The position numbers and the translations under genes are program-made. The notes beneath the pieces were generated by a model. It saw only the letters and a program-made list of their open reading frames with translations, did no database searches and was not told the DNA's origin. Positions 50,032 through 62,299 of a stretch of 64,000 bases of DNA are shown piece after piece; position 1 is the first letter of the stretch; every line of letters starts with the position of its first letter. The stretch is from positions 8,556,001 to 8,620,000 of the forward strand of contig CM033121.1 in the NCBI GenBank assembly GCA_019321725.1. Direction: 5' to 3'. Origin of the DNA: Paulownia fortunei. Lineage: Eukaryota; Streptophyta; Magnoliopsida; Lamiales; Paulowniaceae.

Positions 50032-53000
50032 TTAAGAACTTGGGCCATAGACTCTGATGCCCTTCTCAATGCCTTCCTGACAATACGGACAACGGCCTTC
50101 CACAGTTCTTTCGTAGCAATCCACACACAACACTTGGTGGGTGCACGGCAATAAAACTACGGACACTTCATTATGAGAGCACATCATGCAATTCCAACGG
50201 CTAACAGAAGATGCATAAGGAGCATTTGATTCTAAAGATGTTACTTCAGTGCCATTATATAAGAAAATATCATCCTCCACTAATACATCTGGCGACTGAT
50301 GAGACATGCGCAGACGGGAAAGCTCATCTTCAAGTCTCTGACATTCATCCTTTGCTAGCTGACTGTCTATCTCAAGTTTTTGGCGCAATTTTAATAACTG
50401 TGCTCTCGAATTGGCTTTTCGTATCTCCGCCATTTTAGTTTCTTCAGCCAGAAGGGCAAACATCTGCTCTTTTTCCTTAATTTCCTGCCTCCATCTAATC
50501 TGCAGTTACAAACCAGAAAGGATAAATTTCAGACTTGCTCCAAACATGCATAGGAATCCATTCAGCATTGCCAATATCTATATATAAAGTTCCATATTTG
50601 AGTAGTGGTAAAGTATTGAATCAAATCAATCATGCATGCAAGTTATTAAGAAATATAAAGTAATTAGAAAACAAGGACATAAGATTAGAAAATGTCAACA
50701 TGTTCACAAACTTCTTGAGGTGGCCGTACTTGAATTAAAATGAAACTAGTGACTCACAAGAGAATCAATGAGGCGCATAAAAGTGAGATCACAAGAGAAT
50801 CATTTAATATTTCATGTACAAGAGTTACTCATAAGTATTGATGTTCAAGAATTGCAATAAAAATCTAAACTCCTCAAAACTAGCTTTATCCTTAATCCAA
50901 TTTCATCTCTTAACTTCAAGTTCAATTTATAATTTATAAAAACAGTATTCTTGAATATAGTTTCACCATTTTTTGCAGGTAAAGAAATGCGTATGCACAG
51001 ATTAATAATTATACCACAGCTTCATGATTGATTTCATTGAATTACTTTTGTCAATAAAAATTAAAAGATATTTTTAAGAATTAAAGACAGACACGAACAA
51101 TTTTATCATTTGTACAAGGTCACTAGTTCATTTCCATGGGGGAGAAATATCAAGGTTATGCTCATCGTGATTATGGACTCTTATGCTTCATTTAAGAAGT
51201 ACTCTAAAGTTTTATAACGTTTAGAGAAACCACAAATCCAAATTTAGGCAAGATGACATTTAAGAGCAATTTCTCTAAAGGTTACGAACAATTCTAGGGC
51301 ATATGGAGTTTCGAGTGCAAGTATGTTACAGGAAGCAAATGAAAAATGTCCTGGAATCATGAAGCATCCTACCACAGGAATTATACATCCTGAAATTTCA
51401 TATTTATTGTTATACCATTCTCAACTACTGTGAGATCTTGAGTAACTTGTTTTCCTGTTGCAAAAATAGAGCTATGATCATTTTGTCATGGATTAAACAT
51501 ATCTTTACAATAGAAGGATAAATAAAAGAAGATATTAGGATGGAATCTCTAATATTGTACATTAACATTTTAAGTATGATGCAGAGAATCATCTCATTAT
51601 GGTATGTCAACGAATTTATGAATTTCCAAAAATGTTGCATTATATAGGGAATATATAAATTTCGACCAAAATTGTTGGATACAAGAGAAAATAGGAATTT
51701 CAAAAAACGTTATATTAGGCATCTTATTACTAAAATAGGTATATATCCTTACTAGTTAAGACGCTTCAACAACAAGATCCCAAAATTTAAATTGAACACA
51801 ACTTCCCTTAAGTTGCTAACTTAAATACCATTTGTAGTTCGAGACTCGTAACATGTGCAAAGGGCATAATCAAACGCTTTGAGAAAATAATATCAGAATA
51901 GCCAACTATTAGTATATTTTTATAAAAATATATCCTACTACAGTTGATTACATAGAGGAATTAACAGCACTAGAATTCACATTTTTGTGTCTGTGATTAT
52001 AACCAAAAATAAGATCTATAAGGAAACAAAGTCAAGTTAGAGAACAATGAGAAGATTTTTTAATACGACAGAAATAAAACAAATAACCTCCTAGCGGATG
52101 CCTACCTTAGTGAGTGAATCTTAGTGTTGTAAGTCTTCTTCCTAGCAGCTTTGCTCTATGCTTGCTTGCTCAATTAGGAGTGGAGGCTCATGCAATAAGT
52201 TTTAGGTGTGAATATCCATAGGCTGAGGAGAAAGGTACATACTGATAGAGAGAAAATGAATCATCTATCCAATTGCTATGTTCACAGAGTGGCTCAAAAA
52301 AGAGAGAGTTCAAAAATGAACTAAGTAGATGCTATTTGGGCCCTACCAAAGTAGGCCCTAATCTGGTTCTACCAAGAAGAAGTTGGGCTGCATTTGCCAT
52401 CAGAAGCAGCTCATTTTGGAAAGCAAGCATGTGCAGGAACCAATTCGGATCAGGGCATGAGGTTTTACTGGATGGGCTGACGCATAACTAATTGCCTCAG
52501 GTGCTTTCTCACTTACTTTTTCCTTTCATTAGAGAGTCAATAGGAATAGAACCTGTGGAAAGTCGTATAGAGAAGAGAACTGCAAAATAGGCAGAGATGA
52601 AGACTTATAAAGTGAAAGATGTACTGATTGAAGCTCCACCTGGGAATGAAATCTAATACTTTGGCTATTTTGCGATGAAATTTCTCTTCAAGCCCTTTTT
52701 ATTCACAAGCTACATCTTGGTTTAAGAAGGTGTTGAGATTTAATGACAAAACTTCTTCATCTAAGCATAAGTCTTGGGCAGATATCTGGTGAAGGTGAGT
52801 AGGGTGAAGATGGAACTCCCTTAGCCCGGCTTTCGAATGTTATGTATTAAGTTCTTCCCTAGAGAGGAAGGTGCGCACGAAATGGATACTTTGGACAGGA
52901 TGAGTTTGGAAGCTAGCAGCTAAAGGTGAACCTCTGTGACTATCAGGTTTGGCAACTATAACAAAGATTAAATGCATACATCAATCATAAAACAAGCAAA

Positions 53001-54874
53001 GTAGAAGCATGAACAAACTCCAAACGAGCTAAAGGCTAAGCTAATAAGTCCATATTACACCAAACAGAAGGGTGGAGAGGTTGTTTAAGGTAAGAAAAGG
53101 AGACTCAAGAGACAGTGATTGAAAAATAAAGGAGGATATATTCGGTCTTTTGCTCCAAAGAATGATGTATTTACCTTATGGTGGGAGATAAATTGAAGTC
53201 AAAGTAGCAATTAGTTGTCTTCAACCTTCTAAGAAAAAGTTTCCCTAGCTATAATACAGATGGGGTTTCCAGAATTTGCATGAAAGGGGCATTCCTTAAG
53301 AATGAGAATAATTACACCTTTTATCATAGCAGGTCATTAACAATGTAAAAAATGTGATTTTGATTGATCGCCTCTGCAGCAATATTCATCTCCATCCATT
53401 TAATGGTCAGAATATGATAAATAATACATTGAGGATTATGAGAATAATTGAAGAAGAAGTGGCAACTACATAATCAAACTTCTTGTTTCAAAAACCTAAC
53501 TAAAAATATATTTTTTTTTTCAATATTTGTTCCATGGAGATCTTGACAATTAGCTGTTCAAGCCTGAACTTTTCTGACATAATTACAATAAATGTCATTT
53601 CATGTGCTCATGAAGTTGAAACAAAATGGGACCAAATTTCCTTCTATGACAAGAATCGTTTTTTTTTTTTTTTTTTTTTTCAAGAAGTCTTTGCTTGTTG
53701 CTGAACAGTTTTCTATCAACCTTCATACATCAATTTTACATTAGCAAGATCAAATTGATTGGAAAGGGTTATAGATTTCAGTCCTTGATCATGGTAATTG
53801 CTGGTGGGATTTGTTTAGAAGAAATTGCATAGTGTTAATAACTTGATGGTTCTTAATACAAATTTGAGTTTAGTCCAGTTAGCATTGATAGGGACAACCA
53901 AAAAAACTTGAATAAATATTCTGAGGGGAAGAAGCTCTGTTCTGCAGTTTTAATGTATGCTCCCCACCCTTAAGAAGATCTTATTCGAGTACATAATTTC
54001 ATGCAAAGGTTTATGGCAATGGATTGTAGTTTAATTAACATACTTTTCAAGTCCCACAAAAGATGCAAAAACGAGAAATTGCAATTTTTATGGATAATCA
54101 TATGATAATGACAATTGATTGTAATTTTTCTATTTGGTTGCCATCAATTTTAAATAACAAAGGTGTCAAAAAATTAATAATTTGATTTCTAATCAAACCT
54201 TGTCTTTGTATGGATATAGTACGAAAGTGTGGAATTAAAAGTTCTAAGTTTAATTATAATATATTTTTATCCAATGTGTAATATGTTGCAATGATATGCG
54301 AGGGAGGAACTTTTCGTAGCTTATGAACAACAAATTGTGAATCAACGATTAGGAGATTAATATCAAGCAGTAATGAATCATACAGTGGAATTAACTGTGA
54401 CATCTAAAAGGACGATAAGTCAACATGTCCAACATGAAAGCTTCAATTATCAGCCCAATCACATGATGATGTTAATGTGAAAATCTAGCACTTATAAAGT
54501 CACTAGGATGGGTAGTGCTTTAAGAAATAAATTGGCCTTAGACATGCTAAAACCCTAATTGATATTGCTTCATGTCTAAGATCTTGGTTCAATGGAAACT
54601 CCATGAAGAAGATCACTTCATTGCTTGCTTAAATAAAATATAAGCATATCGAAACTAGATAGAATCTATTAACACAGGTAAAGCATATTCTTCACAGTTC
54701 TCCAATTTAGACCGAAATAAGATATTATATGACGAAGAAAACCATCATTAAATAGGACGTTCAGTCCATCTATAAGACTGTCAATAAAAGAAACCATACA
54801 TTCAATCAAATTTGTAACCATGCTATATAAAGTACATTTACACATATTATGCACACTTGCACATGTAAGAGTGA

Positions 54875-54913
<39 letters not shown>

Positions 54914-57900
54914 TGCTGAAAAAAAGATCAATCTGACAAAAAATCAAGAGAGCTATTCAAAGCTGCATCATTGACCCCCACTTGGTGTGTATTGATGGTA
55001 TTGGAATAGGAGATGAAATTCCAATTGCAATAGACGATGTAGAGTGCTCTAATTTGGTTCCCCACTAATCAACCATGAACTACTGCCAAATATTTATTTC
55101 TCATATTGCTGATCTCAGAGGGAAGGAAGGAGGGAAAGGTAACGATATCAAAAGCTCAAAACCGATGTAAAATTGTCAATTTATAAAAGGAAGTATTAGA
55201 CAGGTTGAATAGGCGTATGAGGGAAAAAATAAACAAGGCAACTTCTACAGTAGCATTGTTGCCTCTGAATAGTCACATCCAACTATCACCAATAAATTAT
55301 TCTTAAAATATTTACAGATTTGGATCAAGCTGTATCTTAATCAGACTTGCAAACAAACTGAAGTTGTGTCTGGCGGAACAGAGATCCTGATCCAATAATA
55401 CTGGAATTGATTTATATATGATTCAGTATCGTGCTAATTTGAAGTCTATTGATGATGAAAGCAGAGTTTGGTAAAGAATTGTAGAAAACAAAGAAAGTAT
55501 GACCATCAAATAGAACAACAATTTGATGCATACCAGGACATATGTACAACAAATTACATTGGAATTATGGTTTAATCCAGAATAGGTCCCTCTACTCCAT
55601 AAACATCTCACCATTGTTTAAGTATAGAATTGAGACTCATCCCAACACTGAAGATAGATTAGACCAAAAGTCATTTATGCAACTTGTTAAAGTTAGGAAT
55701 AGGTTCACAGTCTACCTCTATGAGTTAAGTGTCAGAATGCTGCTTATCTTAGCTTTCAGCCAAGTAACTATATGAACTGACCCACCTCATAATCTATAAG
55801 TCTAATGAGAAGGTTGCAAAATTACAGAGAGTATGCAGGTAAAGAAGCAAAAAGGCATGAAAAGGTATATATTTGAATACCTTATTGCACAATGCAGAAG
55901 TTAGTCACATTGTGCTTTCTTTTCGGTTGATATTGGACAGAAACTGTAAAGTTTCCTAATTCCATGCAGCAGTTTAAGGAGAAACAGAAAGACAGTTCTT
56001 ACAAGTGGGAAGGCTTCTTTCCCACCCCTTAACTAAGATTTCATTCATGAGCACATATATCTAGGCATCTAGTAGTAGATATTAGATTATCGGAAAAATC
56101 AGAACCTAAACTGAAAATTGACCACATAACATGACATGACATGTACTTGAAAGAGAAAACAAATACCACACTGCACAGATGGAAGAAAAAAGACGGAAAT
56201 CCCTAGACGTGTTATTGGATAAAATATTGGTTGGGGGGGGTGTTTGGGGTGGGAGCGTGAGGTTTACAAATAGGGAATTTAAGTCCACTTACATTCTTAA
56301 ATGAGTAAGATCTATATGTCGGTCAGAGTAGATTTGTAGAGATCAAGTTTGGAAAATAGGGAAGGATGGAAATGCACAAGGGAAGAAAAGTGAACTTTGG
56401 GATGTAAAATAAGTTTCTTAAGAAGGCAATCACCATATCAACTAGATGGTTACTAGATCCAATTCAAGAGAATTACGCACCTCAGCTTCCTCAGCTTCCT
56501 TCTCGGCTTGAAACACATCCAGTTGCAGCTGCAGCAGCCTCTGCTTCTCTTCATCGCACTGTGCTCTGAAATTGCTAGTGTCTTTTCCAATGTTGGCAAG
56601 TTTTTTCATGCATCTCCTTTCTCTCTTCAGAACTTCATCCAAATTGCCCTCGGACTCAGATGCATTCAGCTTAATTGCTTCAACGTCTGCCCTAACTTGG
56701 GCATTGTTAATCTCCAGCTGTCTCACAGTTTCAGTGATGAAGCTTACTTCACAATGCACATTTCTCAGAGATTGTTCTGCCTCCATGAGCTTCAATCTGC
56801 AAGACTTTTCAGCATGCAGATTCTCACTTTTCATTTGTTCTAAATCCACCTTTTCCATCCTTAAAATCTTAAGTTCCAGCAAATCTTTACTTAATTTTTT
56901 TGCTGAATCTATCACTTTCTGCTGAGCCCAGTCTTTATGCTCGTTCACCTTTTCCTGTAGGTTTCTCATATTTTTTACCAAATCAACTATTACCGCAATT
57001 TTTGGATCATCAGGATTGCTCTCCAGCCATTTCTTGAGGCATGCTTCATAGGAGCAGCCTGTCAAGGATGTGAAAAGACCAGAGTCCATAATATCAGAAC
57101 CTTCTGTTAGCTCGCCACCAGCTCTTCGCAAAGCCCGTTCCTCAATAACTGGAGCGATAACTTCCCTGTGTACAGCAGCTGCAAGAATAGGGATATTCTG
57201 TCTTAAACGAGATAATGATTCAAGTGCAAGATCGATACTTTCCAAATTCCCAACCACCTTCGATGATAATTTAATATTCGATTCAGATGGAACTTTCTTA
57301 GCAGCAGAAGTTGAATTAGGGGCACTAGCATCTTCATTTTTACTGTGACTACTACTCCCATAAGACCCACGAACCAAAATGCTATTTGTATTCTGATCCC
57401 CACACTGCAGATGAGAAGTCGTGGTGGTTTCTGGAACAAAACCCCAGTTCCTGACTAAAAGATGCCACATGGCATCGGACCTTTGCATGTTCGGCGAAGT
57501 TTGCATGACAGAATCAACCAGAGTTTCTAGCATGGTTTTATATAACTCGCTCATGTCCTTGAAAGCTTCTCTTTTTGCCACAACTTTTTGTTCAATGAAA
57601 GCAATTGAATTTGTCACAATATTGTTCAGAAGATCCAGTGGACCATCAATATAACCATTGTTTAAGATTGCTCTTTCTACATCTGCTGTACCATATCCTG
57701 ATTTCAACATCCAACCTTTGGCATTAGTATACAATGCTTCAAGCTTTACATAAAAAAATTCCTCCACTTCATTTTCTGTATATTTGGACCTGCTTGTGGT
57801 CATTGCAAAATTCTTATTTGGCTGAGGATTCTTGCCTTTGGAATCCTTTGGTCCATCGGAATTGTTTTTTGATATTTGTGCCAGATCAAGCTTAGGATTG

Positions 57901-57992
57901 AATAATTCAGGCTTCTTGTTGATTGTATCAGACTTCTTTGACTTAGACTTTCCTTTGCTCTTTGGGTGTTTACCTCCTTTAGAACCAGCCAT
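50032..57992 (-). CDS. RING-HC E3 ubiquitin ligase, RF298/MIP1-like, two coding exons
   Basis: It transfers ubiquitin to target proteins; the substrate is unknown. Coding exons are 57992-56481 and 50499-50032 (minus strand), joined in phase 0 across a 5,981-bp intron with donor gtgcgt and acceptor ctgcag. The total is 659 residues. The N-terminus (MAGSKGGKHPKSKGKSKSKK) is lysine-rich. Residues ~71-137 (YTENEVEEFFYVKLEALYTN ... LDLLNNIVTNSIAFIEQ) form the conserved UBA-like helical module of the plant RF298/RF4/MND1-interacting-protein-1 group. A long coiled coil covers about 340-600. A C3HC4 RING lies at 608-644: CMMC, LLPCTHQVLCVDC, RCPYC. The end (IRVYGPSS) resembles MIP1. The first exon alone would read a few codons into the intron and stop, so the splice is needed. 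Domain order, phase and splice signals support a working gene. Confidence 0.92.
52175..54222. repeat. Intron segment duplicated at 62300-64000
   Basis: It lies inside the 6-kb intron of the RING ligase gene. Up to ~52934 it is clearly diverged from the second copy and has ~230 bases the other lacks. From ~52935 to 54222 I found no difference from 62713-64000. The offset is a constant 9,778 bases, and runs of 10 and 22 T have the same length in both copies. Orientation is the same. There is no recognisable coding content. Confidence 0.9.
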
Positions 57993-58000
57993 GGCTACAA

Positions 58001-59690
58001 GCTGAAAACAAAATAACTGAAAATTTAAATCATAAGCGTTATAGACTTATACATCTCAGCCAAAACCTTAAATGTGGAAAAGGCAATGATTCATAAAGAT
58101 CTAATACGTGTGAACCATCCATAATTTTTATCACAAATACTAAGATTTCTAATTTAGGCATCTGCTTGTCGTGCATATGTAATTATAGATATGGAAACTG
58201 ATATACTATATTTTTTATGATAAATCCAAAATTTCGTGAATTTCTGAAATAGGAAAACCCCATTTAGAATGCTAGAACAAATGTGAAAACAAAGCTAACA
58301 CTATCCAGAAGTCCGAGTAGGCTTCCATACTAGGAATGCACTGCTTGTGCAAAAGCTATAAACAAAATAATCAAGCGTTCTTAATTATCTACCGAATTTT
58401 TTATTCAAAAGCCCAATCACCCACATCGAACAACAGGGTACCAGTTCGATCTGCTACTGCCCCTATACGAGTTAGAAAATTCCAGCAGCACAAACTTCCA
58501 CAGACCATGCCTAATCCAAACTTTCCCTATATAACCAAGAATTATAGGCCACAGGCTTGTGAATGCGAAGATGATTAACATCCTCACTAGTTTTCTTTTC
58601 CCACAAAATAAAAACAAATCTAGCAAGTTCTTTCATCTTTAGATTGTCTGAAGTGACAAGTGCATCTTTGTTTCCTTTTCGTTAAAAGAAAGGTTACTTT
58701 CCTGGGAACTTTAATGCCCCAAATCACCTTCCAAGTGGATGAATTTTCCTCAAACTTAGCCAGCTGAAAGAAAAAAGATATAGCTGTGGAAACAGTATCA
58801 TTTCACCACCATATTTAAAGCCATAAAAGGTTCAAATATCATTCACACATGTTAAACATCCACTCTCACAAAGCCATCTGAGAATGAACATTCAACAACT
58901 CACCAAAAGAAACCACCTCAGCTACACAGGCCAAGTTATTTACAGCAAAGTTACAGAAATGGTGATATTTGAACAGACATGAATTGGCTGATTCTGCAAT
59001 CAGCCAATCTACTGCAACCTTAGTAATTAGTCTTAAACTGAATCTAAATTATTAAACTAATAAACTGACAAGTAATATGAAAATGATAAAATAAGAATTG
59101 AATTTGTATCTGAACCCTCCATGTCCCCAAACTATTACCCACAAATTCCTTCATAGTGAAATAAAAAGAAAAATACAAAGGAATTAGTAGACATCAACTA
59201 AAAAAGGGTTGAAGTGAAGTATTTTCGACATAAAAGAGGCACAAATAATTTGATTTAATAACTGAAAATAACTACAAAAAATAATAATCCCATCATCACA
59301 TTATTAACCTTTCAATTATACAAGATTAGAAAACCTTAAGGAAGTCCAATCCAAACAAAAATCCTTTATTTTATGTCAAAAAAAAAAAAAATATGAAAGT
59401 CTGAGAAGGACAATTAAACCAACCTTAAGTGATTTTTGGTTGCACTAATAAGTAATGTGAAAAGCAATTTTAAGGTAATGAGTTCAGTTTAAAATGAATG
59501 CTGTATCAGAGAAAAAAATAATTGAAAAAAAAAATTAATGTCCTACCTAAAAAACAAGGCTTCACCGAGACAAGTCCCCACAGCAAAGGTTCCAGCCACT
59601 GCTTCCACAGAAAGAAAAGAGCAGAAGTGAATGCTAGGGTTTATTAGCTTCCCTCTCTTAATCTGGTTCAAACAAACTGACGAGAAGGCA
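58001..59690 (-). promoter_or_regulatory. Leader exons, leader intron and promoter region of the RING ligase gene
   Basis: Directly before the ATG the minus strand reads ttttgttttcag then cttgtagcc, a good 3' splice site at 58002. A matching donor (ttttttag before gtagga) occurs at 59547/59546, so a 1,545-bp leader intron is likely. The leader exon would start near 59640-59660, beside aaaccctag at 59634-59642, a telo-box-type motif, and a CT-rich stretch. This is inferred from signals only, with no transcript evidence. Confidence 0.5.
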
Positions 59691-62199
59691 ACCAAGATGA
59701 TTCAGATGAAATCTCTTTTCTAGTCAATGGGATGAGATTGTTCAAATCCCAGACTACAATTGAATGCAGGACATCAAATATAAGATGAGGTCATAATAAA
59801 TACACATTGTAATGTGATAGCAGATATCAAGAATCCAGGTCATAACAATTCAATTATGGGCACACACCTGGCATTCATTCATGATATTAAGTTTAAAAAG
59901 GGCCACAAGATTAGGATATCGGGGTGATTTCTAGTGATCCCATTGAACTAAATTATAAAATGGAACTTTATATTGATGAGAGAACAAATTCGATTTATCA
60001 TCTATCGTACAAGGTCCAGGGAAAAAAAAAATCCAAAATATCTTCACTGCCACCTTGGCCCATGCCCAAAAGAGAATATTAATAAACAGGATTACAATAA
60101 TGTTGATAACAATCAAAACCAAAAACCTTGTTGTTATGTATTTGACAGATCAGGATAGTACCTAATATTTATTATTTTATGCCCCAAAAATAGTAAGATA
60201 AAGTCTGTAGATAAGGTGCAGTAATTACTTACCTAGCAAGTGGCACACAGAAGCATAAGGAAATAAAAATTTCCCAAAAATCCTTTGCAACGTAAATCCT
60301 ATTAAATGATTTTACACCAATTCCTTTTCTGGTTCCGATTTTTAGTCCACTAAGATATTATGCATACTGATCTCTAATGACTAATAACTTTGGCATCTCT
60401 CCTCTCCAATGACATCTAGGAAATCTATAAATTCCCAGTAACAAATAAATACTAGGAACAATATGTCCCAATCCTTGACATTATGCACATTCAAAGCAAA
60501 CTCATACATAAATTTCTCTTTGTAGTAGTATCTCAATGAGAAATGACACCTTTAGTCTCCAAGCTCGTGAAATGACAACGCAGAGTCTCTAATCAAATAA
60601 GAGATGACACCTCAAACTTTCCAGAGCTCCTGCAGCATTGCACTGTTTGCTTCGATTTTTTTTCTATTTTAGTTCGGGACTTAGAGCTCAAAGTCCTTCA
60701 GCCATCCCACTGAAAAATCTTAATATTTTGGGACGAAGGCAAGCTGATGATTGATCTTTCTCAATTTGAGCTCATTATAGTAAAATTGTTGAAATTAGAA
60801 GTGGGGAATGCATTTTACTAACCAGCATTATGAATTACCTTCATTCTTGTATTCTGCTTAATATTGGCATAACATTGAAGTGATGGGATACTATGTAGTT
60901 CTGAACTATCATCCCTGCACAACTAACTAATGGTTACATGAAAACAAGCTGGAATGGGAATCTGCATTCTGGACTTGCATCTGTAGTTATCATGAGATGG
61001 TGATGGGGGAGCTAACTTTTCATAGTACAGCAGAATGTCCTTTCAACTAGAATGGTAGGTAGAATACTTGGTAAGCACGACATACATTCCGTTTGACGGT
61101 GGGGTGCGATAAGAGACTGTTGAAGTTATGATGATTTGTGAGACTTTTTGATTTGTTAAATGGATTAGTATATGACATTTCAAAACATACTTGTGTGTGC
61201 CTATGTTGCACATGGATGGCCCCTTGCAAACAAGAAACTGTTATTTCAACTGTGAAAAAAGACAAGTTTAGTTCGACCAGTTAGCATTTGCCATTGTACA
61301 CAAGGCGATCACTAACTCGTTTCCAGCTTGGTCATAAGTGGTTTTCAATTGGTCATAAATGGTTACGGAAATCCAAAATCAGATGTCACCTATTCCATAA
61401 GTTTATATATTATAGCGTCTGTATCATTTTCATGTTACGGCATTGAAATAGTAAGGCGTCAGTGTATTAATTGAACCTCATGCAATTTGACAACTAATAG
61501 TCAATGCCAGCATTATATAGTAAATTGTTCTGGCAGGAATATTATTGCTGAAAACTTTTAGCACACATGAAAATAAACCAATGCATTTAAAATATATCAA
61601 CCTGCTGAAGTGCTATACTGAACAGTTAGATCACACTTTGACACTAGACCATAATAAGATTAGAGTTAATGACATAGATCAGCAACTACCATTAGAATGA
61701 GCAATACTAAACTTTCTTTAAAAACTAGAAAATGTCTAACTGAACAATGTTCTTCCTGCTTAGAACTCTTTATATGCTACACAACCACCTTTTAGTTATA
61801 GTTTGTTCCATTCAAGTCCTATTTATATGAATGCAGGCAACGATGACAACATTGCCAACTTGCAGTTTACCCAGCACAGGGGGCCAAATTCACCCAAAAC
61901 TCTTTTCCACCAGTCTGCAGCCCCCCGTGGCCGGTGACCTCCATAAAAGAGAAAAGAGAATGACGGATAAAAACTGACCTAAACTGATTATTATCCGAGA
62001 ATTTGATCCTCGTAGAAACAAAAAAAGATACAACCAAACTTCTGCAGTTTCATCAACTCTTGACATTTGATAGTTCTAATACCTTGGAGTTAATCTGCTC
62101 TGACATTGATGATAGTTCTAATGCATAAAATTCCTAAGCATAAGATAATGTGCCCAGTGTAGGTTGCATTGCAAGCTGATGAAAAGACTGAACAAACCG
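59691..62199. other. Intergenic DNA upstream of the RING ligase gene
   Basis: No gene, RNA or clear repeat is seen. Open frames are short and lack family resemblance. The stretch ends at the second assembly gap. Confidence 0.45.
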
Positions 62200-62299
62200 N
62201 NNNNNNNNNNNNNNNNNNNNNNNNNNNNNNNNNNNNNNNNNNNNNNNNNNNNNNNNNNNNNNNNNNNNNNNNNNNNNNNNNNNNNNNNNNNNNNNNNNN
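62200..62299. other. Assembly gap (100 N)
   Basis: A run of exactly 100 N. The sequence directly after it is the second copy of part of the RING ligase intron, so the join may be unreliable. Confidence 0.95.

Noticed and set aside
52273..52491. 72-codon open frame in the duplicated intron segment
   Set aside because: The region is deleted in the second copy, has no family resemblance, and lies inside an intron on the opposite strand.
54669..54947. Open frame with a THTHTH stretch in the RING ligase intron
   Set aside because: It derives from a (GT)n/(GA)n microsatellite at ~54874-54912 and lies within an intron.
56508..57654. Plus-strand open frames opposite the RING ligase first exon
   Set aside because: They are shadows of the long minus-strand coding exon and resemble no family.
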